Assembly: GCF_018413525.1 (NCBI RefSeq)
Contig: NZ_JAHCDD010000048.1
Coordinates: forward strand, 1-46,168
Reading direction: 5' to 3'
Origin: Acidovorax sp. CCYZU-2555
Lineage (GTDB): Bacteria; Pseudomonadota; Gammaproteobacteria; Burkholderiales; Burkholderiaceae_C
DNA: 46,168 nt
Each line of letters starts with the position of its first letter. Positions within the stretch are counted from its first letter, which is position 1. Below are positions 20,508-27,785 of this stretch, piece by piece. Both the position numbers and the translations under genes were made by a program. The notes under the pieces are model-generated. The model saw only the letters and a program-made list of their open reading frames with translations, had not been told where the DNA came from and did no database searches.

Positions 20508-20555
20508 CGGGAGCAAAAAATCCAGAATGGACAAGCCCGGCCGGCATTTGAAGCT

Positions 20556-21260
20556 TCAGGATGCGAGATCGACCGGAATTTTGGGCGGCCGGCCCGCGCG
20601 CTGGCGCACCACACGCCGCTGCGTGCGGTTCTGCAGGTCGGCAACGAATTGCGGTGAACCCAGGGCCCAGCCACGCAGCGCGGCCTGCTCTATGTTCTCC
20701 AGTTTCTCGGCCGAAATGCCTTCGTCGACCGCGGCCTTGTAGCCCGCTTCGCGCGCAAAGGGTGTATTGCCCAGCGCCCAGAACGAAGGATGCGGATGGA
20801 CCAGCGTGGTGTAGCGCAGGCCCGCGTTATGGGCGTAGCTCGACCAGGCGTAGTCGGCGGGCTCGCGCGCCAGGCCCGCGCGCACCGGGCTCCAGTCGAG
20901 CGCGACCATGCTCGCCAGCAGGTATTGGGCCGGATCGACCACATTGGCGCGGTAGCGCCCGTTCCACAGCGTGCCGCTGCGGCCATGGCGGTTGTTGAAG
21001 TAGCGCACATAGCTGCGCCCCACCGACTGCATGAACTGCGGCAAAGCGGTGTCGGTCTCGGGCGTCACCAGCAGCTGGAACTGGTCGGGCAGCAGCACAT
21101 AGGCATGGATGTCCACGGCGAAGCGCCTGGCCATCTCGCGCAGCAGGTCCAGCATGTGGTTGCAGTCGGCGGTGTCGACAAAGATCTCCGCGCCGTTGTT
21201 GCCGCGCTGAATGATGTGGTGCGGCAGGGACGCGAGGGTCAGGCGGGGGAGACGGGCCAT
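20556..21260 (-). CDS. REP-associated tyrosine transposase-like protein with degenerate HUH motif
   Basis: 234-aa protein of the Y1_Tnp (TnpA_REP, RAYT) family, recognised from LPHHIIQRGNN, IFVDTADCNHMLDLL, IHAYVLLP, SVGRSYVRYFNNRHGRSGTLW, NGRYRANVVDP, YLLASMVALDWSPVRAGLA and DYAWSSYAHN. Family members have H-x-H after the LP(N) segment for divalent metal binding; here it reads Q60-F61-Q62, which should abolish nicking. The candidate catalytic Tyr lies in the YVRY stretch (84-87). The C-terminal basic tail (QNRTQRRVVRQRAGRPPK) is intact and the frame has no stop, so it may be a domesticated or recently inactivated copy. A REP-type inverted pair lies 54 bases upstream. Monocistronic between gltB and a methyltransferase gene. 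Confidence 0.88.
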   Translation of the reverse strand: MARLPRLTLASLPHHIIQRGNNGAEIFVDTADCNHMLDLLREMARRFAVDIHAYVLLPDQFQLLVTPETDTALPQFMQSVGRSYVRYFNNRHGRSGTLWNGRYRANVVDPAQYLLASMVALDWSPVRAGLAREPADYAWSSYAHNAGLRYTTLVHPHPSFWALGNTPFAREAGYKAAVDEGISAEKLENIEQAALRGWALGSPQFVADLQNRTQRRVVRQRAGRPPKIPVDLAS

Positions 21261-21313
21261 GGTGATTCGTATTTCTTACGCGCCTGGGCGGATGGCGCAT
21301 GAGTCTAAAAATC

Positions 21314-21396
21314 CCGTTCGTCCTGAGCCTGTCGAAGGATGAATGGGCGCGCTTCTCTAGGCAGGAGACGCCCTTCGACAAGCTCAGGGCGAACGG
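21314..21396. repeat. REP-type inverted pair upstream of the RAYT gene
   Basis: Two 26-base arms in inverted orientation, 21314-21339 and 21371-21396, match at 23 of 26 positions around a 31-base spacer. Each has the core CTGAGC(C/T)TGTCGAAGG, well known as a dispersed REP-like sequence in proteobacteria. They lie between the RAYT start (21260) and the methyltransferase stop (21427), the usual place for cognate REPs. The pair can fold into a long hairpin on either strand. Confidence 0.8.
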
Positions 21397-21426
21397 CCAT
21401 CAGCTATTCGTTTTATGACAACAGGT

Positions 21427-22314
21427 TCAGCCCTGCGCCACGGACGGCAACCGAAACCGCGTCTCGCTCAGGCTGTCGAGTCCGAATTCCTTGAGCAGCA
21501 GCTGCAGGCGCTCGGCCGCGCTGCGCTTGCGGTTGCCCGTGAAGCGCGCGACGATCAGTTCGTTCTTCATGCTGTGCTCCCAGCCCACGAGTTCGGTCAC
21601 CGTGACCTGATAGCCCGAAGCTTCGAGGAACAGGCAGCGCAGCACGTTGGTGATCTGGCTGCCCATTTCACGCGTGTGGATGGGGTGGCGCCAGAGTTCG
21701 GCCAGCGGCGTGCGCGTGAGGCTCAGCGCCTTGGTTTCGCGCAGGCAGGCAGCGACTTCGGCCTGGCAGCAGGGCACGATCACCATGGCCTTGGCCTTCT
21801 TCTCGAGGCCGAACGCGATCGCGTCGTCGGTCGCGGTGTCGCAGGCATGGAGTGCGGTCACCACATCGAAGCGCTCGGGCATCGATTCCAGGCGTGCCGA
21901 TTCGGCGACCGACATGTTCAGGAAGCGCATGCGATCAAAGCCCAGCTGCGCGGCCAGCGCCTGCGAAGCTTCGACCAGCGGCGCGCGCGTTTCGATGCCG
22001 TAGATCTCGCCCCGGCCCAGTTGCTTGAAGAACAGGTCGTAAAGAATGAAGCCCAGATACGACTTGCCCGCGCCGTGGTCGGCCAAAGTCACCGCATGGT
22101 CATCGGCCGACAGCTCCTTGAGCAGCGGCTCGATGAACTGATAGAGGTGATAGACCTGCTTGAGCTTGCGGCGCGAGTCGAGATTGATCTTGCCTTCGCG
22201 CGTGAGAATGTGCAGCGCCTTGAGCAGCTCGATCGACTGGCCGGGGCGCAGCTCCAGCTGCTGGGCCGGGTCCTGCGGCGGCTTCTTCGCGTTCTGTTTG
22301 TCCGGACGCGCCAT
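21427..22314 (-). CDS. SAM-dependent methyltransferase of the Methyltransf_32 type
   Basis: 295-aa protein with a Rossmann-type SAM site. The glycine motif is AVTLADHGAGKSYLGFILYDLF (D-x-G-x-G-K, about residues 77-84), followed by an acidic end of strand 2 (IYGIETR), then FDVVTALHACDTATDDAI and MVIVPCCQAEVA. The H-x-CD-x-A and P-CC-Q segments resemble the Methyltransf_32 group that includes METTL25 and GSTCD-like proteins. The N-terminus (MARPDKQNAKKPPQDPAQQ) is basic and disordered. The substrate is unknown; RNA or protein are possible. Its ATG directly follows the TAA of the DUF1415 gene with no spacer, so the two are translated together. Confidence 0.8.
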   Translation of the reverse strand: MARPDKQNAKKPPQDPAQQLELRPGQSIELLKALHILTREGKINLDSRRKLKQVYHLYQFIEPLLKELSADDHAVTLADHGAGKSYLGFILYDLFFKQLGRGEIYGIETRAPLVEASQALAAQLGFDRMRFLNMSVAESARLESMPERFDVVTALHACDTATDDAIAFGLEKKAKAMVIVPCCQAEVAACLRETKALSLTRTPLAELWRHPIHTREMGSQITNVLRCLFLEASGYQVTVTELVGWEHSMKNELIVARFTGNRKRSAAERLQLLLKEFGLDSLSETRFRLPSVAQG

Positions 22315-22938
22315 TTATACGGCTTCCTTGGCTGCGGCCACCTGGCCCGTCACGGGGCAGCGTGCGCCCACGCCCAGGTCGAGCCAGCCGACGATGCCCA
22401 GCTTTTCCAGCGTCTGCATGTTGTTCTCGTAGATCGCTTCGGCTTCGGGAAACGCTTCCACGGCCTTGTCGATGCTGTCTTCGCGCAGCAGGTGCAAGAT
22501 GGCGTAAGGCGCGCGATTCGTGCAGTTGGTCACGTCGTCGACTTCCGTGCCTTCGAACTGGAACTGCGGGTGGAACGATGCGACCTGCAAAATGCCGCCC
22601 AGGTCCATGGCTTCGACCAGTTCGTCGGCGAGTTCCAGGAAATCGTTGAAATCGAGGAAGTCCTGCAGTGCATGCGGCACGATCAGCAAGGTGGTGTCGC
22701 GCTTTTCGGGCGAGATTTCGGCCAGTGCTTCAAGCTCGACCTGCAGCTGCTCGGCCACGCCGCGCACGTCCGTGGCTTCGCTGACCACGTAATGGATCTG
22801 GTCCTTCACATGCACGCCCTTGGCGAACGGGCACAGGTTCAGTCCTATGACCGCCTTTTCGAGCCAGCGCCGGGTGTCTTCGATGACCAGGTCAGTGGGA
22901 TAGGCCTGCAGATCAGGCGCAGAGGAAAATTCGGTCAT
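22315..22938 (-). CDS. DUF1415 domain-containing protein
   Basis: 207-aa soluble protein of unknown function. The family signature is clear: DTRRWLEKAVIGLNLCPFAKGVHV near the N-terminus, then TTLLIVPHALQDFLDFNDFLELADELV, GILQVASFHPQFQFEGTEVDDVTNCTNRAPYAILHLLRE, and AIYENNMQTLEKLG. Conserved Cys in NLCPFA and His in ASFHP could be functional. No signal peptide. The ATG at 22938 begins the conserved length. First of a two-gene unit with the methyltransferase. A 145-base gap with no clear signal separates it from dgt. Confidence 0.9.
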   Translation of the reverse strand: MTEFSSAPDLQAYPTDLVIEDTRRWLEKAVIGLNLCPFAKGVHVKDQIHYVVSEATDVRGVAEQLQVELEALAEISPEKRDTTLLIVPHALQDFLDFNDFLELADELVEAMDLGGILQVASFHPQFQFEGTEVDDVTNCTNRAPYAILHLLREDSIDKAVEAFPEAEAIYENNMQTLEKLGIVGWLDLGVGARCPVTGQVAAAKEAV

Positions 22939-23083
22939 GGGAAAGCCTTGTCGTGCACGCGTGCGCCAGGGCTGCGCGCATTGTGGGCAGCGCGGCCATG
23001 CGCTAAGCGTTGGTGGGGGTCGGCAATTGTAGCGATCCCGGCCCGCGGGCGCTGGCCGACGGGCAATCGCGCGTCTGCAGGCT

Positions 23084-24280
23084 TCAGGCCAGCAACTGCG
23101 TGCCGGTGAGCTTGGCGTGTTCGCGCGCCGCGTAACGGTCGGTCATGCCCGCAATGAAGTCGCAGACCACGCGCGCCAGCGCGACCGGATCGGCCGCGGT
23201 CTCGGCGCGCTCGGCATAGCGCGGCTTCATTTCCTGCGGGCGCACCAGGTAGATCGCGAACAGCTCGCGCACCACGACCTGGGCGAGGTCGGTGGTCTGC
23301 ATCACCTGCGGGTGGCGGTAGAGGTTCTGGAACAGAAAGCGCTTGAGCGCCGTCGATTCGGCACGCATCTCTGCGCTGAAGGCGACCAGCGGCGGCGCCA
23401 GGCGCACGCCGTGCGCATCGGCGGGCTCGGCTCGCGCCAGCCGCGCCTGGGTTTCGGCGACCACGTCATAGACCTGGTCGCTGAGCATGCGGCGTATCGT
23501 TTCGTAGAGCAGCCGGCGCGCGCCATGCGGCTGCGCTTCTATTGCCGGGTACTGCGCCAGCGTCAGCGCGTGGTAGCGCGCGAACAGCGGTATGGCCAGC
23601 AGCTGCTCCATGCTGATCAGGCCCGAGCGCACGCCGTCGTCTACATCGTGGGCGTTGTAGGCGATTTCGTCGGCGAGGTTGCACAGCTGGGCTTCGAGCG
23701 AAGGCTGCTCGCCGCGCAGAAAGCGCTGGGCGATGCCGCCGGGCTCGCGCTGCTCTATGCGCTCGGCGTTCGCGCGCGAGCAGTGCTTGAGAATGCCTTC
23801 GCGCGTCTCGAAGGTCAGGTTCAGGCCGTCGAAGCCGGGGTAACGCTCCTCGAGCCGGTCGACCACGCGCAGGCTTTGCAGGTTGTGCTCGAAACCGCCC
23901 CATTCGCGCATGCATTCGTTGAGCGCATCCTGGCCCGCATGGCCGAACGGCGTATGGCCCAGGTCGTGCGCCAGACAGATGGCTTCGACCAGATCTTCGT
24001 TGAGCCGCAGCGAGCGCGCGATGGAGCGGCCCAGTTGCGCCACTTCGAGCGAATGCGTGAGCCGCGTGCGAAACAGATCGCCTTCATGGTTCAGGAACAC
24101 CTGGGTCTTGTAGACCAGCCGGCGAAACGCCGACGAGTGCACGATGCGGTCGCGGTCGCGCTGGTGATCGGAGCGCGTGGGCGCGGCGGCCTCGGCATGC
24201 AGCCGCCCGCGCGTCTGCGCGGGATTGCACGCCCAGCGGGCCAGACCGGCCGGCCCCTGCCCTCCTGAATACGCGTCCAT
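23084..24280 (-). CDS. dgt: Deoxyguanosinetriphosphate triphosphohydrolase-like HD protein
   Basis: 398-aa HD-superfamily phosphohydrolase that removes triphosphate from dNTPs. The metal site is complete: His76 in RTRLTHSLEV, His105-Asp106 in CLAHDLGHTPFGHAG, and the downstream Asp in ADEIAYNAHDVDDG. The N-terminal RDRDRIVHSSAFRRLVYKTQVF is typical of the dGTPase family. The length fits the shorter type-2 members rather than the 505-aa E. coli Dgt, so substrate range may be broad. It starts 14 bases after aroB, an order (aroK-aroB-dgt) common in betaproteobacteria. Confidence 0.95.
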   Translation of the reverse strand: MDAYSGGQGPAGLARWACNPAQTRGRLHAEAAAPTRSDHQRDRDRIVHSSAFRRLVYKTQVFLNHEGDLFRTRLTHSLEVAQLGRSIARSLRLNEDLVEAICLAHDLGHTPFGHAGQDALNECMREWGGFEHNLQSLRVVDRLEERYPGFDGLNLTFETREGILKHCSRANAERIEQREPGGIAQRFLRGEQPSLEAQLCNLADEIAYNAHDVDDGVRSGLISMEQLLAIPLFARYHALTLAQYPAIEAQPHGARRLLYETIRRMLSDQVYDVVAETQARLARAEPADAHGVRLAPPLVAFSAEMRAESTALKRFLFQNLYRHPQVMQTTDLAQVVVRELFAIYLVRPQEMKPRYAERAETAADPVALARVVCDFIAGMTDRYAAREHAKLTGTQLLA

Positions 24281-24294
24281 CGATGCGCTTTCGA

Positions 24295-25413
24295 TCAGAG
24301 GCAGCAGGCGTCTATCACTTCACGCACCAGTTTGTCGGGCGCCGCACGCACCAGCGCCTTGCCCGGCTCGGCGATCAGCACGAAGCGGATTTCACCGCCT
24401 TCGGCTTTCTTGTCGACGCGCATGTGCTGCAGATAGTGGCCCGCATTGTCGCGGCTGGCGATGATCGCGCCGCGCGTGGGCAGGCCGGCGCGCGCGATCA
24501 GTCGCACCAGGCGCTGCACGAACTCTTCGTCGACCAGACCCAGGCGGCGCGACAGGCGCGCGGCCATGACCATGCCCGCGGCCACGCCTTCGCCGTGCAG
24601 CCAGACGCCATAGCCCATGCCGGCTTCCATCGCGTGGCCGAAGGTATGACCGAAGTTGAGCACCGCGCGCAGCCCGCCTTCGCGCTCGTCCTGGCTCACG
24701 ACCCAGGCCTTGATCTCCACGCTGCGCTTGACCGCATGCGCAAGCGCCGCCTTGTCGCCGACCAGCAGCGCGTCGAGGTTGTCTTCGAGCCAGGCCATGA
24801 ATTCCATGTCGGCGATCGGGCCGTATTTGATCACTTCAGCCAGACCGGCCGCGAGTTCGCGCGGCGGCAGCGTGGCCAGCGTGTCGAGGTCGCAGACCAC
24901 GAGCTGCGGCTGGTAGAACGCGCCGATCATGTTCTTGCCCAGCGGGTGGTTGATGGCCGTCTTGCCGCCGACCGACGAGTCGACCTGCGACAGCAGCGTG
25001 GTCGGCACCTGCACGAAAGGCACGCCGCGCATGTAGCAGGCAGCGGCGAAACCTGTCATGTCGCCGATGACGCCGCCGCCGAGCGCGAACATCACCGTCT
25101 TGCGGTCGCAGCCCTGGCCCAGCAAGGTGTCGAAAATCTGATTCAGCGTCTGCCAGTTCTTGTGCTCTTCACCGTCGGGCAGCGTCACCACATGCACTTG
25201 GGGGTAATGCGGCGCCAGCGCGGCCTGGAGCTGGGCGGCATACAGCGGCGCGACGGTCTCGTTGGTCACGATCAGCGCGGTGCGCGCGCGCGGCAAGCCC
25301 GCATAGACCGAAGGATCGGACAGCAGGCCGCTGCCAATCAGAATCGGGTAGGAGCGCTCGCCCAAATCAATATCCACCTGGTGCTGGCATCCTGCCACTG
25401 CGCTCAGATCCAT
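24295..25413 (-). CDS. aroB: 3-dehydroquinate synthase
   Basis: 372-aa NAD- and metal-dependent enzyme that closes DAHP to 3-dehydroquinate, step two of the shikimate pathway. Motifs seen are [90 protein letters not shown], and [30 protein letters not shown] (metal-binding His residues). The ATG at 25413 gives the family length; a longer start would add 17 unsupported residues. 117 bases separate it from aroK. Confidence 0.98.
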   Translation of the reverse strand: MDLSAVAGCQHQVDIDLGERSYPILIGSGLLSDPSVYAGLPRARTALIVTNETVAPLYAAQLQAALAPHYPQVHVVTLPDGEEHKNWQTLNQIFDTLLGQGCDRKTVMFALGGGVIGDMTGFAAACYMRGVPFVQVPTTLLSQVDSSVGGKTAINHPLGKNMIGAFYQPQLVVCDLDTLATLPPRELAAGLAEVIKYGPIADMEFMAWLEDNLDALLVGDKAALAHAVKRSVEIKAWVVSQDEREGGLRAVLNFGHTFGHAMEAGMGYGVWLHGEGVAAGMVMAARLSRRLGLVDEEFVQRLVRLIARAGLPTRGAIIASRDNAGHYLQHMRVDKKAEGGEIRFVLIAEPGKALVRAAPDKLVREVIDACCL

Positions 25414-25530
25414 TGTGTTCCGTCCGTTCTCAAAAAGCACCGCAAGTGCGCGTATCGTGGTCAAAGGCGGAGGCTCGTCGCCCCAAGCGTTCTATCGTAG
25501 CCGCAAGCGGCATGCAGCGGCGCAGAACAT

Positions 25531-26088
25531 CTATCGCTGCGGGGCCATCTCGCCGCCGTGCGGCGCGGGAAAATCGTATTCACCCAGTTCGGCCTGCATG
25601 GCCAGCTTGCGCACCACCTGGGTGACGGACAGCCGCGCGGTCTTGATCGTGTAGTGCGCCGTGGCCAGATAGAGTGCATGGCGCTGGTGCATCAGCTCGC
25701 GCAGGCGCAGCCCCGGGTCCTGGCCCTTGAGCAGCGGCCGCGTGGTGTCGTTGCGCAGGCGCCGCGCGATATCGTCGGGCGCGGCCTGCAGGTAGAACAC
25801 CGTCGAGCGCGACCGCAGATGGAGGCGGTTGGCCTCGCGCAGCACCACGCCGCCGCCCGTGGAAAGCAGCAAGGGCTGGGAAGGCGCGGCCGTGATCTCA
25901 TCGATGACCTGCTGCTCCACATCGCGAAAAGCCGCCTCGCCATGCGCGCTGAAATACGCCGCGATGGTACAGCCCAGGCGCTGCTCTATCACCTGGTCGC
26001 TGTCGACAAAGCCCATGCCCCAGAGCTGGGCAAGCTGCTTGCCGATGGTGGTTTTTCCGCTGCCCGGAAGGCCGATCAATGTGTACAT
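25531..26088 (-). CDS. aroK: Shikimate kinase
   Basis: 185-aa P-loop kinase that phosphorylates shikimate. It starts MYTLIGLPGSGKTTIGKQLA (Walker A at residues 8-15), with DSDQVIEQ (shikimate-binding Asp), FRDVEQQVIDEI, LLLSTGGGVVLRE (Walker B-like GGG) and RPLLKG in the lid. A normal-length member with the C-terminal tail HGGEMAPQR. The terminator for the upstream Ig-like gene lies only about 7 bases before its start, so aroK probably has a separate promoter or depends on read-through; this separates it from the pil operon. Confidence 0.97.
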   Translation of the reverse strand: MYTLIGLPGSGKTTIGKQLAQLWGMGFVDSDQVIEQRLGCTIAAYFSAHGEAAFRDVEQQVIDEITAAPSQPLLLSTGGGVVLREANRLHLRSRSTVFYLQAAPDDIARRLRNDTTRPLLKGQDPGLRLRELMHQRHALYLATAHYTIKTARLSVTQVVRKLAMQAELGEYDFPAPHGGEMAPQR

Positions 26089-26094
26089 GGGATG

Positions 26095-26120
26095 AAAAAA
26101 ATCCGCCCGAAGGCGGATTT
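26095..26120 (-). terminator. Rho-independent terminator after the Ig-like lipoprotein gene
   Basis: A perfect 9-bp stem AAATCCGCC/GGCGGATTT with a four-base TTCG loop on the minus strand (26099-26107 with 26112-26120), extended by a T run to 26095. The UUCG-type tetraloop is a very stable terminator loop. It lies 85 bases past the Ig-like gene stop and immediately upstream of aroK. Confidence 0.85.
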
Positions 26121-26204
26121 ATCTGAAAGTCCGAGGAAGTCGCCGCCGCCGAGCTTAGCGCAAGTGGCGGGCGCCGACTTGCGGCCCCCTGGAAATCACC
26201 CGGT

Positions 26205-27764
26205 TCAGGTCGCCGGCGTGCAGGCCGGGTAGTTCAGCGTCACCGGGAACTGCTGCACGAAGTTGCCGGCCTTGAGATTGACCAACAGATTGGTGGATCC
26301 TGCGGTCCTGGCCTCGTTCAAGGTGAACGTCAGTGCCACACCGGTGCGCGTGCTGGGCGACGACAGTTCGGGCGCACGGGCATTCAGCGAATCCACCACA
26401 GGCGAGCCCAGGGTGACGCTGGCACCGACCACGGAAGACAGCGAGTCGATCGTCACCGTGCTGCCCGCTGGCAGCGCGAAACCCTTGGCCGTGCCCACGC
26501 TACCCGTCCACACCGCCTTGCAGCCGGAGTCGAACGTCAGCGCGCCGAAGGAAGTGACCAGCTCGGTGCCGCGGTACAGACCGCCTTCGCTCACGCTGGT
26601 GGCATTGAAATAAATGGTGTCGGAAATGGTCACATCCGTGCCCGCAGCCGCCGAATACGCCTGACCGGTCACAACCACGGGAATGCGCACACCGTCCAGG
26701 GGGCGCGGGTTCTGCACCTGGTATTCGATGTTGCACAGGCCGTTGACGGTCGTGCAGCCACCGCGATCGGACGTTCCGACACGGCCATAGGTGGTCGTTG
26801 CCACCACGGGGAAGCCATCGGCCACCGGGTTGCCATTGGCATCGGAGACGGCCACGCGAATGGTGCTGGAGTCACCCGAAATATCGCGGTTGAGCACGAA
26901 CTTGGTGGCCGACAGATCGAAGGCGCCAGGCACGGCCGTGCCCGTGGTCACGGTCAGGGTGTCGGATTGTGTGAGCAGCGCCGAGCCGGTCACGGTGGCC
27001 TTCACGACCACCGAAGTCGGCAAGATCTTGGAAGACACGGAGGCCGAAACCACGCCGCTGGCATCCGTCGTGCCGGTGGTGCTGTTGAGCGTCACCACAT
27101 TGGCCGGGATCGCTTCGAACGTCACGCGCACGCCGGGAACGGCAGCGCCCGAGCCATCGACCACCTTGTATTGCAGGATGGCGGTTTCGGAACGGCCGTT
27201 GCCGCCCGCGCCGGCAATCACGATGGATTTGTCGGCCGGAACTGCGGAAACAAAGTTCACGCCCTTGGCCAGCGTCTGCGGGTCCACGCCCGCGACCACG
27301 GCGCCCGTGACCGCCATGTTGCGCGAGGCGGCATAGGCCGTTGTGCCCAAGGTTGCCGTCGCGCTGACGGTGGTTGCGCCCAATGCATCCAGCGCGCCGG
27401 CCTTGGCTTCGATCACGGCCTGGCCGCTGGCATTCGTCAGCGCCGTGGCTACCGTGGGAGTGAACTGCAGCAATCCGCTGCCGCTTTCGGCAAAGGTCAC
27501 GACTTCATTGGGCACGGCCGCACCGGCCGCTGTCTTGAGCGTGGCCACGAGCTTCACCGAATCCGATGCCGCAAAGGAATTGCTGGCGATGTCGACGCCG
27601 GCGCTCGTCTGCAGTTGCAGTTGCATCACATAAGTGGCGGGCGTGACGCTACCGCCGCCCGTGCTGCCGCCAAAACCCGGCGTACCGCCACTGCCGCCGC
27701 CCCCGCCGCAAGCCGCCAGGGCTGCGGTCATCACAACCGCCACTACACAGTTAAAAATTTTCAT
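26205..27764 (-). CDS. Ig-like (Big_1/invasin type) domain lipoprotein
   Basis: 519-aa predicted lipoprotein with lipobox LAAC (Cys19) and a Gly/Ser linker (residues 20-38). After that come repeated beta-rich Ig-like units: SDSVKLVATLKTAAGAAVPNEVVTFAESG ... TNASGQAVIEAKAG (about 65-125), ETAILQYKVVDGSGAAVPGVRVTFEAI ... TDASGVVSASVSS (about 190-245) and SSTIRVAVSDANGNPVADGFPVVATTT (about 310-340). The G-x-x-V-P-x-x-x-V-x-F pattern is typical of Big_1 domains. The C-terminal 180 residues contain two Cys pairs and no sortase or autotransporter domain. It follows pilQ by 21 bases and is the last gene of the pil transcript; a surface or periplasmic role with the pilus is inferred. Function unknown. 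Confidence 0.85.
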   Translation of the reverse strand: MKIFNCVVAVVMTAALAACGGGGGSGGTPGFGGSTGGGSVTPATYVMQLQLQTSAGVDIASNSFAASDSVKLVATLKTAAGAAVPNEVVTFAESGSGLLQFTPTVATALTNASGQAVIEAKAGALDALGATTVSATATLGTTAYAASRNMAVTGAVVAGVDPQTLAKGVNFVSAVPADKSIVIAGAGGNGRSETAILQYKVVDGSGAAVPGVRVTFEAIPANVVTLNSTTGTTDASGVVSASVSSKILPTSVVVKATVTGSALLTQSDTLTVTTGTAVPGAFDLSATKFVLNRDISGDSSTIRVAVSDANGNPVADGFPVVATTTYGRVGTSDRGGCTTVNGLCNIEYQVQNPRPLDGVRIPVVVTGQAYSAAAGTDVTISDTIYFNATSVSEGGLYRGTELVTSFGALTFDSGCKAVWTGSVGTAKGFALPAGSTVTIDSLSSVVGASVTLGSPVVDSLNARAPELSSPSTRTGVALTFTLNEARTAGSTNLLVNLKAGNFVQQFPVTLNYPACTPAT

Positions 27765-27785
27765 GCTTGTCTCTCAATGGAAAAA

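Noticed and set aside
27690..27720. G/C-rich tract in the Ig-like lipoprotein linker as a phase-variation site
   Set aside because: The longest homopolymer is only five bases; too short for frequent slippage.
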